From Alphaproteobacteria bacterium (GTDB taxonomy: Bacteria > Pseudomonadota > Alphaproteobacteria > Reyranellales > Reyranellaceae): a DNA stretch of 64,000 nt. Of the stretch, positions 6,543-13,866 are shown one piece after another. The notes beneath the pieces are model-generated. The model was not told the DNA's origin, did not search any database, and was given only the letters and a program-made list of their open reading frames with translations. The translations under genes and the position numbers were made by a program. Position 1 is the stretch's first letter; each line of letters starts with the position of its first letter. The stretch is from assembly GCA_017308235.1 (NCBI GenBank), contig JAFKFL010000012.1, positions 1 through 64,000 of the forward strand, read 5' to 3'.

Positions 6543-6905
6543 TTATCCCTCTGACCGTTGTGCAGAGACGCGAAGACCGCAACCACTCCGATGCTTGCGG
6601 TCTTTGGAAGACTGCCGATGAAATGGGCCTTTTTCGCTGGTCCCTTGCCAAAGGCCGCAAAGGCCGCAGCCGCTGCGGTCTTTGATTACCTTTGCGGTCT
6701 TTGACAGCCTACACCAACGGATCGCCGCCCATGTGAAGCGCTCGTTGCAGGCGGCGCACCACGCGTCGGGACGAGAACTACCAGGGCTGCTCGACCACCA
6801 GAATCCGACACGCTCGCGGCGCACGAGCCCGGACGCGATATGCTGGCAAACCATTGTCGCCTGCTGCGCGCCATGCACCGGACAATTTGCTGTGGTCATG
6901 GCCAA
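6543..6905 (-). pseudogene. Truncated cysteine-rich small protein gene running into the inverted repeat
   Basis: The first 67 codons (MAMTTANCPVHGAQQATMVC, then QHIASGL, GFWW and DAWCAACNE) show a CxxHG...CxH...CxxC arrangement typical of small zinc-ribbon-like proteins of unknown function. After CNERFTWA the conserved-looking sequence stops exactly where the right inverted repeat begins at 6703, and the rest (SKTAKVIKDRSGCGLCGLW...) is repeat-derived. The reading frame stays open through the repeat to 6543. I infer that the normal 3' end was replaced when the repeat arrived. Confidence 0.5.
6571..6703. repeat. Right imperfect inverted repeat of the cassette
   Basis: Read on the minus strand it repeats the motif order of 4443-4577: CAAAGACCGCA (6703-6693), CAAAGACCGCA (6684-6674), TGCGGCCTTTG (6659-6649, plus one extra overlapping copy at 6658-6668), ATTTCATCG (6624-6616), CAAAGACCGCA (6606-6596) and TGCGGTCTTCG (6581-6571). 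Spacings differ by at most one base from the left copy. Confidence 0.8.
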
Positions 6906-7130
6906 TCACACTATCGACGCGCGGGCGCATGTCTATCGAGCGCAAGCGATGCGTGTGTACCAAGTGTGTCTCTGGTCCCGCTCCAGCCGCTTCATCCGCC
7001 CTCGTCGTCCGGTGAGCGGTCGAAGTTCAGCGGCTCCATCCTCAGACCATCTGCGACGGCGGCGATGCCTGATGCGTCGGCGAACACGTCACGCTACGCT
7101 GCCGCCGCCAGTGCGGGAGAGCTCGATCTC

Positions 7131-8009
7131 ATGACGCTCACACTAAAACCTTTGCATCCGGTGTTCGCGGCCGAGGCGAGCGGGCTCGATCTTCGCCAGC
7201 CGATCACGCGGGCCGATGCCTGTGCGATCAATGCGGCGATGAACAAGTACGCCGTCCTGGTGTGGCGCGGCCAGCCGCTCACGGCCCAGGAGCAGATCCG
7301 GTTCGCGACCACCTTCGGTCCGCTCGACATCGGCCTGAAGCGGGTGTTCAAGCGGCCCGAGCGGCTGGAGGACGAACGGCTGATCGACATCTCGAACGTC
7401 GGCATGGACGGCTCGGTCCAGAAGCCCGATTCGCCCAAGAACCTCTCCAACTTCGCCAACCAGCTCTGGCACAGCGACAGCTCGTTCATGAAGCCGCGCG
7501 CGGCCTATTCGATGCTGCACGCGCTGGTGCTCCCGAGCTGGGGCGGCGAGACCCAGTTCGCCGATCTGCGCGCGGCCTACGATGCGCTGGATGCGAGGAC
7601 GCTGGCGACGGTCGAAGGGCGCAGCGCCGAGCACTATGCGCTGCACACGCGCATCCTGCTGGGCGACGACGCCTACACCGACGAGCAGAAGAAGCTGATG
7701 CCGCCCGCGGTGTGGCCGATCGTCGACACCCATCCCGGTTCGGGCCGCAAGGTGCTGTTCGTCGGTGTCCATGCCCGCCAGATCATCGGCATGAGCACCG
7801 CCCAGTCGCGGCTGCTGATGTCCGACCTGATCGAACATGCGACCGAGCGCGAGCGCGTCTACACGCACGAGTGGAAGGTCGGCGACCTCGTCATCTGGGA
7901 CAACCGGGCCACGCTCCATCGCGGCCGCCGCTTCGACCTCGGCGAACGCCGCGAGCTGCGCCGCACCACGATCAACGATACGCCCGAGGCGATGTTGGCG
8001 GTGGCATAA
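7131..8009 (+). CDS. TauD/TfdA family Fe(II)/2-oxoglutarate-dependent dioxygenase
   Basis: A 292-residue enzyme of typical TauD/TfdA length. LWHSDSSF gives the metal ligands H114 and D116, WDNRATLHRG the distal H263, and the Arg about 15 residues later (R278 in RELRRTT) would bind 2-oxoglutarate. It hydroxylates a small acid or sulfonate in the cytosol; the sequence resembles the 2,4-D/alkylsulfonate group but the substrate is not determined. The ATG at 7131 is chosen because the family begins around MTLTLKPLHPVFAAEASGLDL; upstream codons in the frame look non-coding. A hairpin follows at 8013-8040. Confidence 0.88.
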   Translation: MTLTLKPLHPVFAAEASGLDLRQPITRADACAINAAMNKYAVLVWRGQPLTAQEQIRFATTFGPLDIGLKRVFKRPERLEDERLIDISNVGMDGSVQKPDSPKNLSNFANQLWHSDSSFMKPRAAYSMLHALVLPSWGGETQFADLRAAYDALDARTLATVEGRSAEHYALHTRILLGDDAYTDEQKKLMPPAVWPIVDTHPGSGRKVLFVGVHARQIIGMSTAQSRLLMSDLIEHATERERVYTHEWKVGDLVIWDNRATLHRGRRFDLGERRELRRTTINDTPEAMLAVA

Positions 8010-8012
8010 GCA

Positions 8013-8040
8013 AATATCTCTTCCGGCCAGAAGAGATATT
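8013..8040 (+). terminator. Hairpin after the dioxygenase gene
   Basis: AATATCTCTTC and GAAGAGATATT form an eleven-base-pair perfect stem with a six-base loop, starting three bases after the stop codon. There is no T-run, so it may be an imperfect terminator or an mRNA-stabilising hairpin before dapD. Confidence 0.5.
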
Positions 8041-8099
8041 CGCAACGGTTGAGCCCACGGAGACGGCGACGCGGTCGCGTGCGTGCAGTTGGGGGGATC

Positions 8100-9011
8100 A
8101 TGGAGCTTCACCGGCGGGGACATCGGTACAAGGACGCGGAGACCGGTGTCACGCTCGACGCCTGGTTGCCGAAGCGCGAGACGGCGCCTGATACGGCATT
8201 CGTCCGCCACTGCCTGGCCGAAAAGCACGGTCTGATCGAAGGTGACCGGGTGGAGGTCACAATCCGGCATCTCGACGATCGTCCTGTTTCGACCGAGGAC
8301 GCCTGGCTTCGCCTGCACCTGTTGTCGGAGCGGAGCGTCAAGCCGAACGGCCTCAATCTCGACGGCATCTTCGACCTGCTCACCAATGTCGCCTGGACAT
8401 CGGCCGGCCCGGTGCTGCCCGGAAAGGTCGACGACCTGCGCACCAAGGTGGCGGCCGACTGGCATCACCTGGTCGTGCAGTCGGTCGACAAGTTTCCGCG
8501 CATGGTGGACTTCGTCGTGCCGTCGGGCGTGCGGATCGCCGACGCCGACCGGGTGCGGCTCGGCGCCCATCTCGGTTCGGGAACGACCGTGATGCACGAG
8601 GGCTTCGTGAACTTCAATTCAGGCACCCTGGGCGACGCGATGGTCGAAGGCCGCGTCACGCCGGGCGTGATCGTCGGCCGGAATTCCGACGTCGGCGCGG
8701 GCTCGTCGATCATGGGGACCCTGTCGGGCGGCGGGAAGACGAAGAACGCGATCGGCGAGCGCAGCTTGCTCGGGGCGAACGCGGGCATCGGGATCTCGCT
8801 CGGCGACGAGTGCATCGTCGAAGCCGGGCTCTATGTGACGGCCGGCACCAAGGTGAAGTTGCCGGACGGCAAGGTGGTGGCGGCGCGCGAACTGTCCGGC
8901 CAGTCGCGGCTGCTGTTTCGCCGCAACAGCCAGAACGGGTCGGTCGAGGTCCTGCCGACCGACGCTTCGCGCTGGGGCGGGCTGAACACGACGTTGCACA
9001 GCAACGACTGA
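8100..9011 (+). CDS. dapD: Tetrahydrodipicolinate N-succinyltransferase, long (actinobacterial-like) type
   Basis: A 303-residue acyltransferase with a left-handed beta-helix C-terminal half: NFNSGTLGDAMVEGRVTPGV, SSIMGTLSGGGK, GERSLLGANAGIGISLGDEC and EAGLYVTAGTKV. These and the end RELSGQSRLLFRRNSQNGSVEV match the longer DapD known from Actinobacteria more than the shorter enterobacterial enzyme. It transfers succinyl from succinyl-CoA to tetrahydrodipicolinate in lysine and diaminopimelate synthesis. The ATG at 8100 has GGGGGG just upstream. The next gene starts nine bases after its stop, suggesting an operon with the SGNH hydrolase. Confidence 0.82.
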   Translation: MELHRRGHRYKDAETGVTLDAWLPKRETAPDTAFVRHCLAEKHGLIEGDRVEVTIRHLDDRPVSTEDAWLRLHLLSERSVKPNGLNLDGIFDLLTNVAWTSAGPVLPGKVDDLRTKVAADWHHLVVQSVDKFPRMVDFVVPSGVRIADADRVRLGAHLGSGTTVMHEGFVNFNSGTLGDAMVEGRVTPGVIVGRNSDVGAGSSIMGTLSGGGKTKNAIGERSLLGANAGIGISLGDECIVEAGLYVTAGTKVKLPDGKVVAARELSGQSRLLFRRNSQNGSVEVLPTDASRWGGLNTTLHSND

Positions 9012-9019
9012 GGGCGTGG

Positions 9020-9652
9020 ATGCGCGCGGTGGTGGCGTTGGGCGTGGCGCTGGTATTGGCACTGGTCGGGGCGTTGGCCTCGGCGCCGGCGGAGGCGCAG
9101 AGCCTGAAAGTCGTGGCGCTGGGCACCAGCTTCACCGCCGGGAGCTTCGTCACCAACGACAAGATCTGGCCGACAAAGCTGCAGCAACTCCTCGCGGCGC
9201 GAGGCGAAGCAGCGCAGGTCGTGAACGCAGGCGTCGCCGGCGAAACCACCCGCAATCTTCTCGCCCGCATGGACTACTCCGTGCCCGAGGGAACGACGGT
9301 CGCGATCCTCGAATACTCCGTGACCAACGACGACAGAGGCGGCATCTCGTTCAAGGAGACGGTCGCGAATGTCGAGAAAATGGCCCGTCGGCTCCTGGCC
9401 CGCGCGAGACCGCCGCAGGTGGTGATCTTCATTCGCGGCAAGAATGCCAAGGACCTTCTGGTCAACCAGGCCTCGTTCCAGCCGTTGATCGACGAGAAGC
9501 ATCTCGGCTACGTGACGGTCGTCACCGACTACTATGGACCAGGACAGCATCCCAGCGCCCAGTCCCACGCCCAATATGCCGAACTCCTGGCACCCGTCGT
9601 CGGTGAACGGCTCGCGCATGCCCGGGAGGCGAGCGCGAAGTCGCCGCAATGA
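9020..9652 (+). CDS. Secreted SGNH/GDSL hydrolase
   Basis: A 210-residue protein. MRAVVALGVALVLALVGALASAPAEA is a signal peptide. The mature part begins SLKVVALGTSFTAG, a block I-type motif with Ser in GTS, followed by VNAGVAGETTRNLLAR (block II Gly), a block III-like region (SVTNDDRGG) and PGQHPSAQSHAQYAELL with the catalytic Asp/His-type block V (H in QHPSAQSH). It should be a periplasmic esterase or lipase; the substrate is unknown. GAGGG precedes the ATG at 9020. It is probably co-transcribed with dapD. Confidence 0.75.
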   Translation: MRAVVALGVALVLALVGALASAPAEAQSLKVVALGTSFTAGSFVTNDKIWPTKLQQLLAARGEAAQVVNAGVAGETTRNLLARMDYSVPEGTTVAILEYSVTNDDRGGISFKETVANVEKMARRLLARARPPQVVIFIRGKNAKDLLVNQASFQPLIDEKHLGYVTVVTDYYGPGQHPSAQSHAQYAELLAPVVGERLAHAREASAKSPQ

Positions 9653-9684
9653 TCGCCGTGATGATCAGGGCAGCCTGATTGGGG

Positions 9685-9921
9685 TCAGCGGAAGCGCCAG
9701 ACGCGAGACCTCGTCGTGCCTCCCCTGGTGTCGCCACCGGACGCCACGACGAGCGAGAGGGTCTCGCCCGCTTCATCGGCCAGGGCGACCTCGCCCAGCC
9801 TCTGCCACCGCTGCGAGGCCTCCATGAGCAGGACGTGCTCGAGCCGATCATTGGAGGCATAGGCCTGTGCTCGACACCGGCCGGCCTTCAGGAAACATTC
9901 ATCTGCTGACATCATCGCCAT
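9685..9921 (-). CDS. Small helical protein of unknown function
   Basis: A 78-residue protein: MAMMSADECFLKAGRCRAQA then LMEASQRWQRLGEVALADEAG. The SADEC...KA..CR.....R..LL..A..W..L pattern is shared by many short alphaproteobacterial proteins without known role. GGGGG precedes the ATG at 9921; the two following Met codons are also possible starts. A 15-base tandem repeat lies in its upstream region at 9959-10011. Related short helical proteins are encoded at 19205, 23610 and as a remnant at 15249. Confidence 0.6.
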   Translation of the reverse strand: MAMMSADECFLKAGRCRAQAYASNDRLEHVLLMEASQRWQRLGEVALADEAGETLSLVVASGGDTRGGTTRSRVWRFR

Positions 9922-9958
9922 ACCCCCATCTCGAAGGGCGAGCGGAGCGCGGACCGCT

Positions 9959-10011
9959 CCGGATGCCGATGTTCCGGATGCCGATGTTCCGGATGCCGAT
10001 GTTCCGGATGT
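9959..10011. repeat. Tandem repeat, 15-base unit, 3.5 copies
   Basis: The unit CCGGATGCCGATGTT is repeated exactly three times and followed by CCGGATG. It lies between the small helical protein gene and the 305-residue membrane protein gene, immediately upstream of the former. It may modulate promoter spacing, or be a replication-slippage product. Confidence 0.85.
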
Positions 10012-10019
10012 AGGGCGCC

Positions 10020-10937
10020 CTACCAAAAGCGCCGCGACCCGAAGAGCAGGATGTCCATGCGCTTGTGGCGATGGTCCGCGCCCGCCGATGCGCCAACGCA
10101 CGCTGCGGCACAGCCGATGAGGGCTATCGCGGCGGTGGCAAAAGCGGTGATGAGGGCGGCCTTGCGGGCCGCCTCCGCTGTATCGCGCACCTTCTGCTCG
10201 GCCTGCTTCAGCTCGGCATAGGACTCGTCGACGCGCTTCTCCGCGTCGGCCTGCGGCAGGCCGGTCCGCTGCATCACCGTGCCGACCAGCATGTCCTTGT
10301 CGCGCTGGGCAAGCTGGCCGCTCTTGAGCGACGCGCCAAACGCCCGGAGGATTGGCGCATTGTCCCGCCCCTGCGCTGCCGCCTGTTGCTGGTTGCCCGA
10401 GGATGAACCCGGCGCGGGGGCCAGCAGACGATCGACCGCGTAATCAGTGGGGCTCATAGAGATCTGCCCGAGCGATGGATTCGAGGCCGCACCCGCCGCC
10501 GTGGCACCGGACACGGTCGCGGTCGCCTGGGTGACGGTCTTGATGGCGCCGCTGATCCCCGACGCCGCCACGATGGCGAAGACAACCATGGCAACCGCCC
10601 ACACGGCGAACCCGTGCGCCCCGTCGCGGAAGTGCGCCTCCTCCACTTCCTCAGGCGTCGGCGGCATGCGCATGCGCCCGGCGATGTAGCCGCCCGCGGC
10701 AAAGCTCCCGACGGCAACGATGGCGGCATAAAGCGCCGAGGTCACAGCCAGGGCCTTTGCCGACGCGCCCGCGTAGGGCTGCGCGGAAACGGCAGACAGG
10801 CCGATCCCGGCGCCAAAGGTAAGAAGGACAAAAGAGATCGCGATGGCGCCCACGGCGCCCAGGAGCACGGCGCCCCATTGGACGGAACGCGGCGCCGCTG
10901 TCGTCGCCGTCGGCACGGCGGCGGTTGTCGTGCTCAT
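10020..10937 (-). CDS. Multi-TM membrane protein of unknown function
   Basis: A 305-residue protein with a Ser/Thr/Ala-rich N-terminus, three hydrophobic segments in the first half (WGAVLLGAVGAIAISFVLLT, SALYAAIVAVGSFAAGGYIAG and FAVWAVAMVVFAIVAASGI), a soluble segment with a helix-rich part (DAEKRVDESYAELKQAEQKVRDTAEAAR), and a last membrane segment near the C-terminus (ALITAFATAAIALIGCAA). AGGAGC lies six bases before the ATG. It is the second gene after a 24-residue membrane peptide with 15 bases between them. Similar proteins are common in Bradyrhizobium-like genomes; function unknown. Confidence 0.75.
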   Translation of the reverse strand: MSTTTAAVPTATTAAPRSVQWGAVLLGAVGAIAISFVLLTFGAGIGLSAVSAQPYAGASAKALAVTSALYAAIVAVGSFAAGGYIAGRMRMPPTPEEVEEAHFRDGAHGFAVWAVAMVVFAIVAASGISGAIKTVTQATATVSGATAAGAASNPSLGQISMSPTDYAVDRLLAPAPGSSSGNQQQAAAQGRDNAPILRAFGASLKSGQLAQRDKDMLVGTVMQRTGLPQADAEKRVDESYAELKQAEQKVRDTAEAARKAALITAFATAAIALIGCAAACVGASAGADHRHKRMDILLFGSRRFW

Positions 10938-10952
10938 GGTCGAGCTCCTTTT

Positions 10953-11027
10953 CTAACGCAAGCCAAGGAAGGACAGGACGAACATGACGACGACGACCAG
11001 ACCGACCAGATAAATGATGCCATTCAT
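10953..11027 (-). CDS. 24-residue single-TM micropeptide
   Basis: The ORF encodes M-N-G-I-I-Y-L-V-G-L followed by a valine-rich membrane stretch and the end LSFLGLR. A perfect AGGAGG lies six bases before the ATG at 11027, which makes this more than chance. Closely similar peptides (MNGIIYL.GL......SF.GLR) recur in alphaproteobacteria. It would be a tiny inner-membrane protein. It is followed after 15 bases by the larger membrane protein gene, and the two are likely one transcript. Confidence 0.7.
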   Translation of the reverse strand: MNGIIYLVGLVVVVMFVLSFLGLR

Positions 11028-11475
11028 GCTTTCCTCCTGCTGCGGCACAACCGCTAACGCTGGCGCGAGCAGCGGGGTTGCTCTTTTGGTCGTGATCATG
11101 TCGGCCAATCGTGGCCCGAATCGTGGAAGGGCCGTCACTGCGTCCAGTAGTGCACGGACCAAAGAGGATCGCCTGGCTACGCTAAGGCATTGCCTGGCAT
11201 GCCATTCGGACGTGTCTGGCCCGGCGGTCGCTACGTTTCGTACCCCAACGATGGCGACCGCCACCTTCCGGTGCCGCGTGACTTTTGGGATGTGACTTTT
11301 GGGTCACGGCGCGGAGCGTCGTATCCGCTGTTTCGGATAACGCGCAACCGCCACCGGCCGCGCTCGTTGACCGATGGCCTGAGCCAAAGCTGGTAACACC
11401 GTGGGTGTGGGACCAGCGGCCCCGGAGAGCAACCGTGTTCCCGCACCTGGCTCTCCGGGGTTCTAACTTGGAAGC
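11028..11475. other. Gene-free stretch upstream of the membrane micropeptide gene
   Basis: No coding sequence convincing in any frame. It holds the hairpin at 11420-11460 that belongs to the response regulator gene; otherwise nothing recognisable is seen. The promoter of the micropeptide operon should lie here. Confidence 0.5.
11420..11460 (-). terminator. Hairpin downstream of the response regulator gene
   Basis: CCCCGGAGAGC and GCTCTCCGGGG form an eleven-base-pair perfect stem with a 19-base loop, 15 bases past the stop codon at 11476. No T-run follows on the minus strand, so termination would be factor-dependent or weak. Confidence 0.45.
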
Positions 11476-11838
11476 TTACGCGTGGCCGAAGGAGCGCATG
11501 ATGCGGACCAGTTGCTCCGAGTTGTAGGGCTTCGCCAGGAAGTGGCCGCGCGCGGGTATATCCTGATCCGCGACGAGAACGTGCCCCGAAGTCAGAACCA
11601 GGTCGATTGCCGGCCATCGGCTCCGAATGACGACCGCCAGTCGCAACCCGTCCATACTTCCCGGCATGTCTATGTCGGTAAATACGATCAGGATTTGCTG
11701 GTCGGTTTCGAGATGCACGATGGCCTCGTCCGCAGATGCAGCGTCCAGCGTATCGAAGCCGGCCTCATCGAGGATGAAGGTCGCGCTTATTCGGAGGATC
11801 GCCTCATCTTCGACGACGAGAATCAAAGGCCGGGCCAT
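11476..11838 (-). CDS. Single-domain response regulator
   Basis: A 120-residue receiver domain without output domain. E10-D11 form the acidic pair, D55 in FTDIDMPG is the phospho-acceptor, T83/S84 in LTSGH and K103 in LAKPY complete the active site. Such CheY-like proteins relay phosphate in the cytosol. It stands alone on the minus strand; the nearest kinase gene is the hybrid histidine kinase at 16935, which could be a partner but is not adjacent. Confidence 0.85.
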   Translation of the reverse strand: MARPLILVVEDEAILRISATFILDEAGFDTLDAASADEAIVHLETDQQILIVFTDIDMPGSMDGLRLAVVIRSRWPAIDLVLTSGHVLVADQDIPARGHFLAKPYNSEQLVRIMRSFGHA

Positions 11839-12180
11839 GGCGCACCTATCGAAACGTTGTTGATTCGTTGGATAGGCGAGCGGTGAACCGGCTCTCTGCG
11901 CGCAAACCCTGCTTTATGCTAACGGCTATCCGCGCAGCCCAGTTGCCTGGTCGACCGTACAAGAAGCCGGACGAGTCGGCATCTCTAGTGGTGGGGCCGC
12001 CGCAGGCGCCATGCCCCAAGCGGGGGTAGACGACAATGGGCATGACAAACGGGGAGAGCGACGGCCCCACCGCTCAACGCCGTTGGAGGAGATTAGGTTT
12101 AAGCCCTGCGCGCTTTTGGCCCAGGCAGTCGCGACCTAGATCAGTGCCCCGTACGGTGGAGACCGCTATGGCGCTTGAAC
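11839..12180. other. Gene-free stretch
   Basis: Between the response regulator and the Crp/Fnr gene. No open frame looks coding and no clear hairpin with a T-run is seen. It must contain the promoter of the response regulator gene. Confidence 0.5.
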
Positions 12181-12888
12181 CTACTCGCGGATGATGACGT
12201 TCAGCAACGAGGAGTGGACCTTCAGTTCGCCGTTGTACTCGATCAGGCCGAGTTTTCGGAACTTGTTCATGAAATAGTTGATGCGTGAGCGAGTCGTGCC
12301 GACGCGTGCTGCCATGATCTCCTGGCTGATTGGTGCGCTGACCGTACGGAACTCGGCCTGATTGCCAACCTGGGCCAGCATGATGAGAAGCCGCGCCAGG
12401 CGCTTTTCGCTCGAATTGAAGAGCTGATCGATGAGATCCGCCTCGACCTGGCTGTTGCGCAGAAGCAGGAACGCCATGAAGCGCTGCGCCAGCTCGGGAT
12501 GTTCGCTAAGAGCCGTCGCCAGTGTCGTGGTCTCGATACGAATAACGGTGGCTTCCGTGGAGGCCCGTGCGGACGCCAGATAACGGCGGTGGCCGGCGAG
12601 GCAGCTTTCCCCGATGAAGGCGCGGGGTCCAAGTTGTCCGACGACCCTTTCCTTGCCCTGTTTGGAGACGACGCTGAGATCGACATGGCCCGTCAGGATG
12701 TAGAACACGGCATCGCACTCGGCGCCCTGCCGGAAAACGTAGCTCTTCGCCTTGTAGGTCGCGATGGAGCGGCCGGAGCCTACGGTGGTCAGAAAGCCTT
12801 CCGTGTCGAACACCGCGGATGCTTTCTTGCCGCCTGTCCTTCTCCGGGCCTTTGGGGCCGTTGCCTTCCGATTTTGCTTTGCCGGCAT
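12181..12888 (-). CDS. Crp/Fnr family transcriptional regulator
   Basis: A 235-residue protein. After a basic leader (MPAKQNRKATAPKARRRTGGKK in the region 1-22) comes the cyclic-nucleotide-binding fold (TYKAKSYVFRQGAECDAVFYILTGHV ... LGPRAFIGESCLAG) and a C-terminal winged helix (SQEIMAARVGTTRSRINYFMNKFRKLGLIEYNGELKVHSS). The GTTRSRINYFMNKFRK recognition region is typical of a rhizobial Crp/Fnr subgroup. No N-terminal iron-sulfur cysteines are present. The ATG at 12888 has GGGAG upstream. It is divergent from the small gene at 13013, with a nested palindrome between them. Confidence 0.85.
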   Translation of the reverse strand: MPAKQNRKATAPKARRRTGGKKASAVFDTEGFLTTVGSGRSIATYKAKSYVFRQGAECDAVFYILTGHVDLSVVSKQGKERVVGQLGPRAFIGESCLAGHRRYLASARASTEATVIRIETTTLATALSEHPELAQRFMAFLLLRNSQVEADLIDQLFNSSEKRLARLLIMLAQVGNQAEFRTVSAPISQEIMAARVGTTRSRINYFMNKFRKLGLIEYNGELKVHSSLLNVIIRE

Positions 12889-12922
12889 CTGCTCTCCCGT
12901 AAGCACTTTAACGGTCGAGAAT

Positions 12923-12967
12923 GGCGGGCTGTCCAGAAGTGGACAGTTCAAAGTTGAACAGCCCGCC
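12923..12967. promoter_or_regulatory. Nested palindrome between divergent genes
   Basis: Outer arms GGCGGGCTGT (12923-12932) and ACAGCCCGCC (12958-12967) are perfect. Inside are CTGTCC-N6-GGACAG (12929-12946) and TTCAA-AG-TTGAA (12947-12958). It lies between the crp-like gene and the gene at 13013 and is a good candidate for a regulator-binding site serving both. Confidence 0.5.
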
Positions 12968-13012
12968 GCATCTTTGCGCCTTACCGTGGGACGATCAATC
13001 TGGGGAACGACG

Positions 13013-13216
13013 ATGGACCGCAATCCAAACGCTTCGCTCAGCCCACGTGAGATCAACGTACTTCGAGCACTGAAGCTGCCGTCCGACCGTGTCTTCTCGA
13101 GTGAAGATTTGAGGTTGTTGCTATCGATGGGGCTCGCCGTCGAAGACGGTGCAACGATAGCGCTTTCACCCGCCGGCCGTGTCCGCCTGGAGCTGGAAGA
13201 GCGCGCCAACTTGTAA
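13013..13216 (+). CDS. Small protein of unknown function, winged-helix-like
   Basis: A 67-residue protein: MDRNPNASLSPREINVLRAL then SSEDLRLLLSMGLAVEDG and ALSPAGRVRLELE. The helix/helix/beta-hairpin order with LSPAGR resembles a mini winged helix. It is divergent from the Crp/Fnr gene across a nested palindrome, so the Crp/Fnr protein could control it. No Shine-Dalgarno sequence is strong. Similar in design to the 78-residue protein at 13334. Confidence 0.55.
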   Translation: MDRNPNASLSPREINVLRALKLPSDRVFSSEDLRLLLSMGLAVEDGATIALSPAGRVRLELEERANL

Positions 13217-13333
13217 AGACAGCCAGTCCCCGGCTGCAGTGATTGGGGAGCGGCCGGGAATGCGTGGGGCGGCGGGGGTGGTGTCCCGCCGCCCTATGGC
13301 TCGACGTCGAGAGCCAAAGAAGCATCAGGCCCT

Positions 13334-13570
13334 TTAGTGCAAAGGCCGACTCAGTTCCTCGGCGAGCTGGCGTCCGTGATCTGTCAGAGCGACGCGGCGG
13401 CTGGCATCGACCAAAACCCACCCACGCTCTACTGCGAGCGCAACGGCGTCGTCCGTGCCGCCATCGATCCGGCGAATTGTTCGCCACTGCATCTCTTCCC
13501 CACCGGTCGCCTCATATAGCAGGCGTATGAGTGCCAGGGCCATGGCTTCGGTGTCGTTTGGCATGGACAT
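13334..13570 (-). CDS. Small winged-helix-like protein
   Basis: A 78-residue protein: ALALIRLLYEATGGEEMQWR, then VALAVERGWVLVDASRRVALTDHGRQLAEEL. The pattern (AVERGWV...SRRVALTDHGR) is that of a truncated winged-helix domain, found in many short alphaproteobacterial proteins of unknown function. The start is MSMPND at 13570, with a second Met two codons on. It is convergent with the gene at 13013. Confidence 0.6.
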   Translation of the reverse strand: MSMPNDTEAMALALIRLLYEATGGEEMQWRTIRRIDGGTDDAVALAVERGWVLVDASRRVALTDHGRQLAEELSRPLH

Positions 13571-13866
13571 CCCGAAGCTGGGGTTGAAAGGCAACAACGA
13601 GCGGAAGCTGCATCCCGGACTGACTGGAGGAAGGGCTGTGAGCACTACGCTTAGGCTGGCAGCGCCCCTCGCGGAGTATGTGACCACCTCCCTCCAGGTT
13701 CAATATCCGATGGCTGCACGCTCATAGTGCGCAATGGACGCAGCATACATGCGCGTCATTGATGAAGAACGTTGCCGCACCAGGGTGAGTTGGGCGCGGC
13801 TTTCGTTGGAAGGCAGGCGCGAGCGATCGGCAACGCATCGCTGTTGTCGGCTTGAGGGCGACGCCG

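Larger units (their letters stand above)
6450..7130. other. Stretch with right inverted repeat and a truncated gene
   Basis: No intact plus-strand gene. It contains the right inverted repeat (6571-6703), the truncated minus-strand zinc-ribbon-like gene (about 6704-6905) and an ordinary leader before the dioxygenase gene, in which nothing specific is seen. Confidence 0.6.

Noticed and set aside
4443..6703. CRISPR array from the repeated 11-mer
   Set aside because: Copies occur in both orientations and at varied spacing, without unique spacers of even length; they form stem-loops and an inverted repeat instead.
7143..8597. A 484-codon minus-strand frame
   Set aside because: It spans the dioxygenase gene and half of dapD in antisense; no motif.
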